In this document: one piece after another, positions 1 to 6,422 of the stretch
How positions within the stretch are numbered: position 1 is the stretch's first letter
Layout: each line of letters begins with the position of its first letter
From: an uncultured Desulfovibrionaceae bacterium
GTDB lineage: Bacteria; Desulfobacterota; Desulfovibrionia; Desulfovibrionales; Desulfovibrionaceae
Direction of reading: 5' to 3'
DNA length: 14,165 nucleotides
Assembly: GCA_947074125.1 (NCBI GenBank)
Contig: CAMTOM010000009.1
Location: forward strand, 1 to 14,165
Position numbers and translations under genes: made by a program
Notes under the pieces: generated by a model
What the model was told of the DNA's origin: nothing
Database searches by the model: none
The model's input: only the letters and a program-made list of their open reading frames with translations

Positions 1-2
1 CT

Positions 3-164
3 GCTTCCCAGGCTGCACGAGCTTCCCTGAGAACAGGAGTTGATACAGCAGGTTCTTTGCTGCCGATATTTCGCCAGTCAAATGAGGACAGTGAAACACA
101 GCCCCCAAACGAAAACAGGCAGAGTAACAGCAGGCAGAGTTGTACCAGAGAACGAGAGGGGTGA
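3..164 (+). CDS. possible 3' end of an upstream gene (partial, unrecognised)
   Basis: The third plus-strand frame is open from the window edge to a TGA at 162-164 and has no ATG inside, so it would be the last 53 codons of a gene starting outside the window. The peptide begins with a short Ala/Leu-rich stretch and ends in a polar Gln/Asn/Arg/Ser-rich tail (NENRQSNSRQSCTREREG) of the kind seen at disordered C-termini. No family is recognisable. Supporting context is the strong hairpin at 324-365, which would serve as its terminator in convergence with dnaK. An open frame of this length can occur by chance, so this is a tentative call. Confidence 0.3.
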   Translation, partial: ASQAARASLRTGVDTAGSLLPIFRQSNEDSETQPPNENRQSNSRQSCTREREG

Positions 165-323
165 GTATATTTGAACATATGAAAATCCCCAGAGTAAAGA
201 GTATTACCATTGCTGAGGCGCAAACAGGCACATGGGAAAAGTGCTGCATCCTCAGACAGACAGTATTTTTTACTGCATAACTGGTCAGAAAAGCAAGTCT
301 TGAAAAGAAAGATTTTCGTAACA

Positions 324-365
324 AATACTAAAAAGACTCCCCCTGAGGAGAGTCTTTTTAGTATT
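324..365. terminator. bidirectional intrinsic terminator downstream of dnaK
   Basis: A perfect 16-bp inverted repeat has arms at 324-339 and 350-365 (core actaaaaagactc / gagtctttttagt) around a 10-nt loop. The A-run and T-run lie in the outer stem, so it reads as GC core plus U-tract in both directions. It starts 17 nt beyond the dnaK stop codon. It can serve both dnaK (minus) and whatever gene enters from the left (plus). Confidence 0.85.
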
Positions 366-381
366 GCAGAAGAGAATAATT

Positions 382-2283
382 TTATTTTTTTACTTCTGTG
401 AAGTCAGCATCCACAACATCATCATTATTCTTTGAGGAACTTTCCTGGCTTGCAGCCTCGGCACTCTGTTCGCCTTTTTGTGCCTGCTGCTGGTAGAGTT
501 GTTCTGCCAGTTTGTGAGAGGTCTTGGCAAGGTCATCGGTGGCGCGCTTGATTGCTTCCACGTCTTCAGCTTCCATGATTTTACGCAAAGAGTTGATTTT
601 TGCCTCAATATCGCTGCGCATGGTGCCATCTACCTTGTCGCCAAGGTCGCTCATGGATTTTTCTGTGCCATAAATCAGACTGTCAGCATGGTTGCGGGCT
701 TCAATGAGTTCCTGCTTTTTCTTGTCTTCGCCAGCATGGTTTTCTGCTTCACGGACAAGGCGCTGAATATCGCTTTCGGAAAGACCGGAAGAGGCCGTGA
801 TCTGGATGGACTGCTCTTTGCCTGTGCCCATGTCTTTTGCAGAAACGTTCACGATGCCATTGGCGTCGATGTCAAAAGATACTTCAATCTGGGGCAGACC
901 ACGTGGCGCTGGCGGGATACCTGTCAGGTCAAAATTGGCCAGTGTCATGTTGTCAGAAGCCATGGGGCGTTCGCCTTGCAGAACATGAATGGAAACTGAA
1001 GGCTGGTTGTCTGATGCTGTTGTAAATACCTGGCTTTTGCGTGTAGGAATGGTGGTATTGCGATCAATCAGTTTGGTGAACACGCCACCCATTGTTTCAA
1101 TACCCAGTGACAGGGGAGTAACGTCCAGCAAAAGAACGTCTTTAACTTCACCAGTCAGAATGCCGCCCTGGATGGCCGCACCCATGGCAACAACTTCATC
1201 AGGGTTAACAGAGCGATTGGGTTCTTTAGCAAAAATTTCCGACACTTTTTTCTGTACCAGTGGCATACGGGTCATACCACCTACGAGAATGACTTCATCA
1301 ATCTCTTTCGCGCTCAGACCAGCATCTGCCAGCGCTTTGGTACAGGGGCTTATTGTTCTTTCTACCAGATCTTCGACAAGCTGTTCCAGCTTTGCTCTGG
1401 TGATTTTCATGAGCAAATGCTTGGGACCATTCTGGTCAGCGGTGATAAAGGGAAGATTGACTTCCGCTTCCATCGCGGTAGAAAGTTCTTTTTTGGCTTT
1501 TTCAGCAGCTTCTTTCAGGCGCTGCAAAGCCATGCTGTCGGCAGCAAGGTCAATACCTGTTTCGCGTTTGAATTCTGCAACAAGGTGGTCGATCACGCGC
1601 TGGTCGAAGTCTTCACCACCAAGGAAGGTGTCGCCATTGGTTGCACGGACTTCAACAACGTTATCGCCCACTTCCAATATGGAGATATCGAAAGTACCAC
1701 CGCCAAGGTCAAAGACGGCGATTTTTTCATTACTCTTTTTATCTGAGCCATAAGCCAGAGAAGCGGCTGTTGGTTCGTTAATGATACGCTTTACTTCAAG
1801 ACCTGCGATACGTCCGGCATCTTTGGTGGCCTGACGCTGGGCATCGTTAAAGTAGGCGGGAACAGTGATAACAGCTTCGGTAACACTTTCACCAAGATAG
1901 GCTTCGGCATCAGCTTTGAGCTTTGCCAGAATCATGGCGGAAACTTCAGGAGCGCTATAGCTGCGACCATCTACTTCAACTACGGCATCACCATTGGGGC
2001 TGTCGACAATGCTATACGGGGAATGTTCTTTCCAGCGTGAAACTTCAGGTGTGTCGTATCTGCGTCCCATAAGGCGCTTGATAGCGAAAACAGTACGCTG
2101 GGGATTGGTAACAGCCTGGCGTTTAGCAATCTCGCCAACGAGACGTTCTTTGTCGGTGAAAGCAACCACAGATGGTGTGGTGCGTCCTCCTTCAGGATTC
2201 GTGATACATTTTGGGTCCTTGCCTTCCATCACGTAAACGCAAGAGTTTGTCGTCCCAAGGTCAATACCGATAATTTTGGACAT
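382..2283 (-). CDS. dnaK: Hsp70 chaperone DnaK
   Basis: This is a cytoplasmic ATP-dependent chaperone that binds exposed hydrophobic segments and cycles with DnaJ and GrpE. It has 633 residues, close to the usual bacterial length (about 635-640). The N-terminal ATPase domain shows IDLGTTNS (7-14), K70 in AIKRLMGR, the second phosphate motif FDLGGGTFD (191-199) and VGGMTRMP (334-341). The interdomain linker DVLLLDVTPLSLG is at 382-394, followed by the beta substrate-binding domain and a helical lid. The C-terminus has a disordered Gln/Ser-rich stretch and ends in DVVDADFTEVKK. The frame stays open for 68 more codons upstream, but the start at 2281-2283 is chosen because it gives the canonical MSKIIGIDLG and has AGGAGG 9 nt before it. 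grpE and dnaJ are not adjacent, so the gene appears to be a single transcription unit. Confidence 0.98.
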   Translation of the reverse strand: MSKIIGIDLGTTNSCVYVMEGKDPKCITNPEGGRTTPSVVAFTDKERLVGEIAKRQAVTNPQRTVFAIKRLMGRRYDTPEVSRWKEHSPYSIVDSPNGDAVVEVDGRSYSAPEVSAMILAKLKADAEAYLGESVTEAVITVPAYFNDAQRQATKDAGRIAGLEVKRIINEPTAASLAYGSDKKSNEKIAVFDLGGGTFDISILEVGDNVVEVRATNGDTFLGGEDFDQRVIDHLVAEFKRETGIDLAADSMALQRLKEAAEKAKKELSTAMEAEVNLPFITADQNGPKHLLMKITRAKLEQLVEDLVERTISPCTKALADAGLSAKEIDEVILVGGMTRMPLVQKKVSEIFAKEPNRSVNPDEVVAMGAAIQGGILTGEVKDVLLLDVTPLSLGIETMGGVFTKLIDRNTTIPTRKSQVFTTASDNQPSVSIHVLQGERPMASDNMTLANFDLTGIPPAPRGLPQIEVSFDIDANGIVNVSAKDMGTGKEQSIQITASSGLSESDIQRLVREAENHAGEDKKKQELIEARNHADSLIYGTEKSMSDLGDKVDGTMRSDIEAKINSLRKIMEAEDVEAIKRATDDLAKTSHKLAEQLYQQQAQKGEQSAEAASQESSSKNNDDVVDADFTEVKK

Positions 2284-2376
2284 ATGCTTAATCCTCCTGG
2301 GAAAAATCTGCTCGTATTTATAATGCGGCTTCTTTGCGTTGAGAAAATAAGCTCTTCTTTCAGCTCGTCCAGAGGG

Positions 2377-2406
2377 ATAGTAGATTTTTTTGTAAAAAAA
2401 TATCAA
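2377..2406 (-). promoter_or_regulatory. candidate sigma70-type promoter of dnaK
   Basis: Read on the minus strand, TTGATA (2401-2406) is followed after 18 nt by TACTAT (2377-2382), 5/6 and 4/6 matches to the consensus hexamers. The spacer is almost entirely the A/T near-palindrome of the upstream repeat. Transcription would start about 85-90 nt before the dnaK ATG. A CTTGAA resembling a heat-shock -35 also occurs on the minus strand (complement of TTCAAG at 2434-2439), but no convincing sigma32 -10 sits at the right distance, and no CIRCE element is present. Confidence 0.4.
2383..2403. repeat. A/T near-palindrome, copy 1 of 2
   Basis: The 21-nt element reads GA, seven T, GT, seven A, TAT. 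Its core is self-complementary except for the central GT. An identical copy lies at 2447-2467, 64 nt away (about six helical turns). This copy fills the spacer of the candidate dnaK promoter, so it could be an operator or an intrinsically curved element. Confidence 0.8.
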
Positions 2407-2446
2407 CAAGCGATCAGCAAAGGGCAAAGCTCCTTCAAGGGTATTG

Positions 2447-2467
2447 GATTTTTTTGTAAAAAAATAT
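2447..2467. repeat. A/T near-palindrome, copy 2 of 2
   Basis: This is identical over 21 nt to the copy at 2383-2403. It lies in the shared upstream region of the divergent dnaK and cytochrome genes, 85 nt before the cytochrome ATG. The sequence between the two copies is not repeated, so only the elements themselves are duplicated. Confidence 0.8.
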
Positions 2468-2481
2468 ACGATGAAAACAGG

Positions 2482-2531
2482 AATCATTCTTTATGTTATC
2501 TGGGGATAAGAGATTCCCAAGAGGAATGATT
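2482..2531 (+). promoter_or_regulatory. possible structured 5' leader of the cytochrome gene
   Basis: An 8-bp inverted repeat (AATCATTC at 2482-2489, GAATGATT at 2524-2531) encloses a second hairpin, TTATC/GATAA (2496-2500 and 2505-2509). The structure ends 7 nt before the AGGAGG ribosome binding site at 2539-2544, so it could affect mRNA stability or translation, or act as a DNA operator. No confident promoter was found, and its position in the transcript is inferred. Confidence 0.3.
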
Positions 2532-2551
2532 TATAATCAGGAGGTTCATTT

Positions 2552-3382
2552 ATGGATAGTAATAGGCGCAGTCTATTATGTGGTCTTGGTACGCTGGCAG
2601 TAGGAAGTGCCATGCTTGGATTGGCTGATGGTGGCATGGCAGAAGCTGCTGCGCAAAAAGGAGAGCGTTTCGCTCAGGTGGGTGGAGCCTTTGGCTGGAC
2701 ACCACATCGTCTGGACCCCAAAGAATGTGCTGCGGTTGCATATGAGGGCTATTGGTATAAAGGGTATGCGTGCGGTTATGGTGCATTCTATTCGCTCATT
2801 GGCTTGATGGGTGAAAAGTATGGTGCGCCGTATAACACCTTCCCCTTTGCCATGCTGGAAGCCAATAAGGGAGGCATTTCTGATTGGGGTACCATTTGTG
2901 GTGCTCTTTATGGGGCTGCGGCTGCATATGCACTTTTTTGGGGGCGCAATGAGCGTACTCCCATGGTGAATGAGCTTTTCCGCTGGTATGAACAGACAAA
3001 GCTGCCTATCTACAATCCTGGTGATGCCGCTCAGGGAGTCAAGGGAGATATCCCCAGCAATAAATCTGACTCTGTATTGTGTCATATTTCGGTAGCGAAG
3101 TGGTGTTATGAACACAAAGTTGAGCACAGCAGCAAAAAACGGAGCGAACGCTGCGGTCGCATAACTGCAGATGTTGCCATGAAAGCCGCTGAAATTTTCA
3201 ATGCCAAGATGGAACAAGGCGAAAAATACAAAGGTACTTTCGCTGTACAGCCAGCAGTATCTGCCTGTGGCGAATGTCACTCTAAAGGCCAGTCCGCCGA
3301 TATTCAGAAAGGCGTGATGGACTGTACTCCCTGCCATAGCGGTTCGCCCCACACGGGTAACAAATTCAAAGATCATCCCTAA
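2552..3382 (+). CDS. split-Soret-type dihaem cytochrome c, exported
   Basis: This 276-residue periplasmic cytochrome resembles the split-Soret cytochrome c characterised from Desulfovibrio desulfuricans. The N-terminus MDSNRRSLLCGLGTLAVGSA is a twin-arginine-like signal with an Ala-rich cleavage region near 30-34, so Tat export is likely. Two covalent haem sites lie close together at the C-terminus: CGECH (239-243) and CTPCH (258-262). That fits the family, in which two such chains pair to stack their haems. Further cysteines (C59, C74, C116, C177, C185, C201) could hold the non-haem iron/iron-sulfur centre proposed for this group. The start follows AGGAGG by 7 nt. The gene is monocistronic: divergent from dnaK and closed by the hairpin at 3439-3466. 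The physiological partner is uncertain; a role in anaerobic electron transfer is inferred. Confidence 0.88.
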   Translation: MDSNRRSLLCGLGTLAVGSAMLGLADGGMAEAAAQKGERFAQVGGAFGWTPHRLDPKECAAVAYEGYWYKGYACGYGAFYSLIGLMGEKYGAPYNTFPFAMLEANKGGISDWGTICGALYGAAAAYALFWGRNERTPMVNELFRWYEQTKLPIYNPGDAAQGVKGDIPSNKSDSVLCHISVAKWCYEHKVEHSSKKRSERCGRITADVAMKAAEIFNAKMEQGEKYKGTFAVQPAVSACGECHSKGQSADIQKGVMDCTPCHSGSPHTGNKFKDHP

Positions 3383-3438
3383 AAAGAACTGCTCATGATA
3401 ATCAACCTGTGAGCTTTTAGGCTGGCAGGTATTCTATG

Positions 3439-3466
3439 GAAACGCCCGTAAACAATCGGGCGTTTC
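3439..3466 (+). terminator. intrinsic terminator after the cytochrome gene
   Basis: A perfect 10-bp stem (GAAACGCCCG at 3439-3448, CGGGCGTTTC at 3457-3466) has an 8-nt loop and lies 56 nt after the cytochrome stop. The T-run is inside the distal arm, and the tail is short (TTG). Confidence 0.8.
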
Positions 3467-3718
3467 TTGCGTATATAGTAAGATTTTATGCGCGACAAAG
3501 TTGCTTTTGGGGTAAGACTTCGTATATGCTGGTAAAATACTTGTTTTGAAAAGATAATGGGGTTGGTTTTGCAAAATGAGTATTTTTAAGGGTAGTTTGG
3601 AAGAAATGTCGGGAGGTTTTCTGGAGAGGAAAAGTAGGTGCAGCCTCCTGTTTTTCTTGCCTTTGTTTTACATTAATGGCATTCTAGTTTCCTTATTTCT
3701 TACTGATATGGAAAAAGC
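3467..3718. other. intergenic stretch before the acyl-CoA ligase
   Basis: Together with the terminator this makes a 336-nt gap. No convincing ORF, tRNA or strong hairpin was seen. Weak promoter-like hexamers occur, such as TTGCTT and TATATG 16 nt apart at about 3501-3528 and a GATAAT near 3553, but none is compelling. Just before the ligase start, a four-codon frame (ATGGAAAAAGCATGA from 3708) ends in an ATGA overlap with it. This is noted only as a curiosity. Confidence 0.4.
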
Positions 3719-6070
3719 ATGACAGAACAATCTTTTGTGCCGGAAAATATTTCTGAGGTAAATGTCTTCCGTCCCGCATGGTGGCGTCATTCGGAAGGGG
3801 CTGGAACACCGGATAATATCCACATTATCCCCGCATCGCTTTTGGAGGTTTTGGATAAAGCCGCAGATGCGTATCCTTCCCGCTGTGCGCTCTTTTTTCA
3901 GAACTATCGTCTCAATTATGCCCAGTTGCGGAAAAAAGCAGAAATCTTTGCCGCTTCTCTTCGCCGGCTTGGGGTGGAGCATGGAGACAGGGTGGCTATT
4001 ATGCTGCCCAATATCCCGCAAACGATGATTGCGCTTTGGGGGGTATTCAAGGCGGGTGCGACCGCTGTCATGACCAATCCCCTGTATATGGAAAAGGAAC
4101 TGACGCATCATTTCGCCGATTCTGGTGCGCGCTTTCTGATTACGCTGGATCTGCTCTGGCCAAAGATTGCGCCTTTACAAAAAGACCTGAATCTTGAATG
4201 TGCAATCGTGACACGTATCGCTGATGGTCTGGCTTTTCCATTGAATATTTTACAGCCCTGGAAAGCGCGTCGCGAAGGGCATTCTCCTGAAGTGCCGTAC
4301 AATGGCTCGACAGTTCTTTCCTGGAAACAGGTGATGGCTTCCCGCGAGCGCTATGCGGCTGTGATTGAAAAGCCAGAAGAAGACCTGGCCTTGTTGCAGT
4401 ACACAGGTGGAACGACAGGCTTTGCCAAGGGAGCGATGCTGACCCATGCCAATCTGACAGCGCAGATGCAGATACTTCAAGCGGTTATTGGAGGGGATGC
4501 GGGCAGTAGAAAAGACAGTTTCCTGGGTATTATGCCTTTCTTCCATGTGTTTGGTCTTGTTGGTAATATCATTTTGCCTGCATTGTATGCCGCCATGGTT
4601 ATTCCGGTGCCGCGATACACGCCGCATGATTTATTGCGAACCATTCAAAAGTACCGTCCCAACTTTTTTGTTGGTGCGCCTGCCGTTTATATGTCTCTTA
4701 TGCAGCAAAAAGACATCGCCTCCTACGATCTGACGTGCATAGAGCTGTGCATTTCGGGTTCAGCGCCTTTCCCGCAGGAGGCGATGCGCCGTTTTCAGGA
4801 AATGACAAAAGCGCGCATCACTGAAGGTTTTGGTCTGACAGAAGCCTCCCCCTGTGCGCTGGCCAATCCTCTTTATGGGCTGCAAAAATCTGGTTCTATC
4901 GGTGTTCCCATTCCGGCTACGGAAGCACGTCTTGTGGATATGGAGACAGGGGAGCAGGTGATTGGTGATAATGAGGTAGGAGAGCTGGTGGTGCGCGGCC
5001 CTCAAGTTATGCTGGGATATTGGAACAATCCTGAAGAAACAGCACAAACCTTGCGGGATGGCTGGCTTTTTACGGGTGACTTGGCGTATCGGGATGAAGA
5101 CGGATATTATTTTATTGTTGACCGTAAAAAAGATATGGCCATTGTGGGTGGATACAATGTCTATCCGCGTGAGATCGACGAAATACTCTATGAGCATCCC
5201 AAAATTGCCGATGCTGTCGCGGTGAGCGTGCCACATCCTTCCCGTGGTGAAGTATTGAAGGCTTATGTGGTTCTCAAGCAGGGAGAGCAGATGACGGGAG
5301 CAGAGCTGACAGCGTACTGTCGCAGCCGTCTTGCCAACTATAAGGTGCCGCGTTCTTTTGAATTTCGCGATGAACTTCCAAAAACGCTTATTGGTAAAGT
5401 CTTGCGACGTGCCTTGCGGGAAGAAGAGGTTCGCCGTATTGAAGATGGCATTATTGAAGAGGATATTCTTCTTCCCACTCCAGACATGCCAGCTCTGGAA
5501 GGGCCATTACGGGATTTCTTCCAGGAGCTGAGTGTAAAGGCTGAAGATATGCGCAAAAAAAGTGAAGATCTGTATCGCCAGATTGAAGATCTGATGGGTG
5601 AGACAAAAGAGAAAATGCGCGAAGCGGCTGAGCATCTGAAAGATAGGGGAGAGCAGTTGCGCTCTTCTGAAATGCTGGAAGATCTGAAAGAAAAAGCGGG
5701 CACTGTTCGTGAAAAAACAGAAGATTTTCGACTTCATTCAGAGCAGCGTTTTGTTCAGTGGAAAGAGGTGGCCTCACAGAAAGTGCAGGAAATGAAAGAA
5801 AAAGCCGAGGAGCTTCAGCACCAGTCTGAAGGGCATCTGAAAGAAATGCGCGAGAAAAGTCGTGGCGTGCGTGGAGATCTGAAAGAGAAAGTGGGCAAAA
5901 TGCGCCAGCATTCTGAAGGACTTCTGGAAACAACACGCGAGCGCGCGACAAATATTCTCAAGACGGTTGAGGCATGGAAGGCAAAACACTCTCCTTCTGC
6001 TCCAGAATCCGCAGCACAGGAATCATCAGAAAAGAAACAGGAGAATGGTGGCAATACTCCTCAACAATAA
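3719..6070 (+). CDS. fadD: long-chain fatty-acid--CoA ligase with a C-terminal amphipathic/coiled-coil extension
   Basis: This 783-residue AMP-forming synthetase is predicted to activate fatty acids to acyl-CoA via an acyl-adenylate. Visible motifs are the P-loop YTGGTTGFAKG (228-238), GFGLTE (370-375), FTGD (451-454), the hinge region DRKKDMAIVGGYNVYP (468-483) and the C-terminal catalytic lysine K560 in LIGKVLRR. The catalytic part ends near 570, about where usual FadD proteins end. Residues about 593-755 are then a very charged Lys/Glu/Arg/Gln helix with recurring units beginning M/L-K/R-E-K (near 611, 633, 656, 692, 710, 721), followed by a disordered Ser/Glu/Gln tail. Spacings near 11, 18, 22 and 36 suggest a hendecad/heptad coiled coil or an apolipoprotein-, LEA- or phasin-like amphipathic helix. 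A GGAAAA precedes the ATG. The gene is monocistronic with a strong terminator. The exact substrate chain length is unknown, and the fadD symbol is by family. Confidence 0.9.
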   Translation: MTEQSFVPENISEVNVFRPAWWRHSEGAGTPDNIHIIPASLLEVLDKAADAYPSRCALFFQNYRLNYAQLRKKAEIFAASLRRLGVEHGDRVAIMLPNIPQTMIALWGVFKAGATAVMTNPLYMEKELTHHFADSGARFLITLDLLWPKIAPLQKDLNLECAIVTRIADGLAFPLNILQPWKARREGHSPEVPYNGSTVLSWKQVMASRERYAAVIEKPEEDLALLQYTGGTTGFAKGAMLTHANLTAQMQILQAVIGGDAGSRKDSFLGIMPFFHVFGLVGNIILPALYAAMVIPVPRYTPHDLLRTIQKYRPNFFVGAPAVYMSLMQQKDIASYDLTCIELCISGSAPFPQEAMRRFQEMTKARITEGFGLTEASPCALANPLYGLQKSGSIGVPIPATEARLVDMETGEQVIGDNEVGELVVRGPQVMLGYWNNPEETAQTLRDGWLFTGDLAYRDEDGYYFIVDRKKDMAIVGGYNVYPREIDEILYEHPKIADAVAVSVPHPSRGEVLKAYVVLKQGEQMTGAELTAYCRSRLANYKVPRSFEFRDELPKTLIGKVLRRALREEEVRRIEDGIIEEDILLPTPDMPALEGPLRDFFQELSVKAEDMRKKSEDLYRQIEDLMGETKEKMREAAEHLKDRGEQLRSSEMLEDLKEKAGTVREKTEDFRLHSEQRFVQWKEVASQKVQEMKEKAEELQHQSEGHLKEMREKSRGVRGDLKEKVGKMRQHSEGLLETTRERATNILKTVEAWKAKHSPSAPESAAQESSEKKQENGGNTPQQ

Positions 6071-6151
6071 TCTTGTTCTTTTTTCTATATAAAGAGCTAA
6101 TAATGTTTGCGCAGGGAAGTGTTCTGCGAAGAGTCGTGATGTTTCAGTGAG

Positions 6152-6190
6152 AAACAAAAAGAACCGGAAGATTCCGGCTCTTTTTGTTTT
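6152..6190. terminator. intrinsic terminator between fadD and tlyA, usable in both directions
   Basis: The long stem has arms 6152-6168 and 6173-6189 with one A/C mismatch. Its core is CCGGA-AGAT-TCCGG, flanked by an A-run on the left and CTCTTTTTGTTTT on the right. It lies 82 nt after the fadD stop. Read on the minus strand it also ends in a T-rich tract, so it could stop transcription coming from tlyA or from the candidate minus-strand unit at 6150-6356. Confidence 0.88.
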
Positions 6191-6202
6191 ACTCACACTG
6201 CT

Positions 6203-6232
6203 TTTGATAAAGAGGAGAGCTCCCTTATCAAA
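6203..6232. repeat. inverted repeat in the fadD-tlyA gap
   Basis: Arms TTTGATAA (6203-6210) and TTATCAAA (6225-6232) match perfectly. The enclosed sequence can pair further (GGA/TCC). There is no T-tract next to it on either strand, so it is not a classical terminator by itself; it may protect a 3' end or be part of the small RNA proposed here. Confidence 0.5.
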
Positions 6233-6422
6233 GTGAACTGCGCAGAAAAGGAGTTATTTTTGTTTGCTATTTGGAGGCATATCATCTCATCACGACATGC
6301 CCGTGTTGGGGGTCCGTAAGCAAGTGTATCTGCTATGCAGTGCAAGTGCTGACCAAGCCAGCATTATACTATAGTATCGGCAAGGTATGTAAAAGCTATA
6401 GGCTTGAGATACAAAGATTTTT

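Larger units (their letters stand above)
6150..6356 (-). ncRNA. candidate small RNA between convergent genes (speculative)
   Basis: On the minus strand a perfect TATAAT (complement of 6363-6368) has TTTACA (complement of 6388-6393) upstream with a long 19-nt spacer. A transcript starting near 6356 would run to the bidirectional terminator at 6152-6190, about 200 nt, with no convincing ORF. It could fold into hairpins at CTGC-ATA-GCAG, at GGGCAT/ATGCCT, and at the 8-bp stem 6203-6210/6225-6232. The sequence does not match my memory of 6S RNA, 4.5S RNA, tmRNA or RNase P RNA. It may instead be just the 3' region of the tlyA transcript. Confidence 0.2.

Noticed and set aside
210..401. 63-codon plus-strand ORF near the left edge
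   Set aside because: It crosses the terminator hairpin and ends inside dnaK, has no ribosome binding site and shows low-complexity Phe/Leu at its end.
478..1753. Long plus-strand frames opposite dnaK (173 and 254 codons)
   Set aside because: They are antisense to an unmistakable DnaK and have no family features; they are mirror frames of a strongly coding strand.
2284..2487. N-terminal extension of DnaK in the same frame
   Set aside because: The 68 extra residues would replace the invariant DnaK N-terminus, and AGGAGG lies directly before the internal ATG.
2284..2551. CIRCE element or classical heat-shock promoter for dnaK
   Set aside because: No TTAGCACTC/GAGTGCTAA inverted repeat is present. 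A CTTGAA occurs on the minus strand but lacks a CCCCAT-like partner at proper spacing.
2576..3376. 266-codon minus-strand frame opposite the cytochrome
   Set aside because: The plus strand encodes CxxCH motifs and a Tat-like signal with a good ribosome binding site; the minus frame has no recognisable features.
5338..6054. Several minus-strand frames under the acyl-CoA ligase tail
   Set aside because: They are Phe/Leu/Ser-rich complements of the Glu/Lys-rich helical repeat and have no start signals.
6290..6400. tRNA or known structural RNA in the fadD/tlyA gap
   Set aside because: There is no T-loop or acceptor stem, and none of the hallmark sequences of 4.5S RNA, tmRNA or RNase P RNA.
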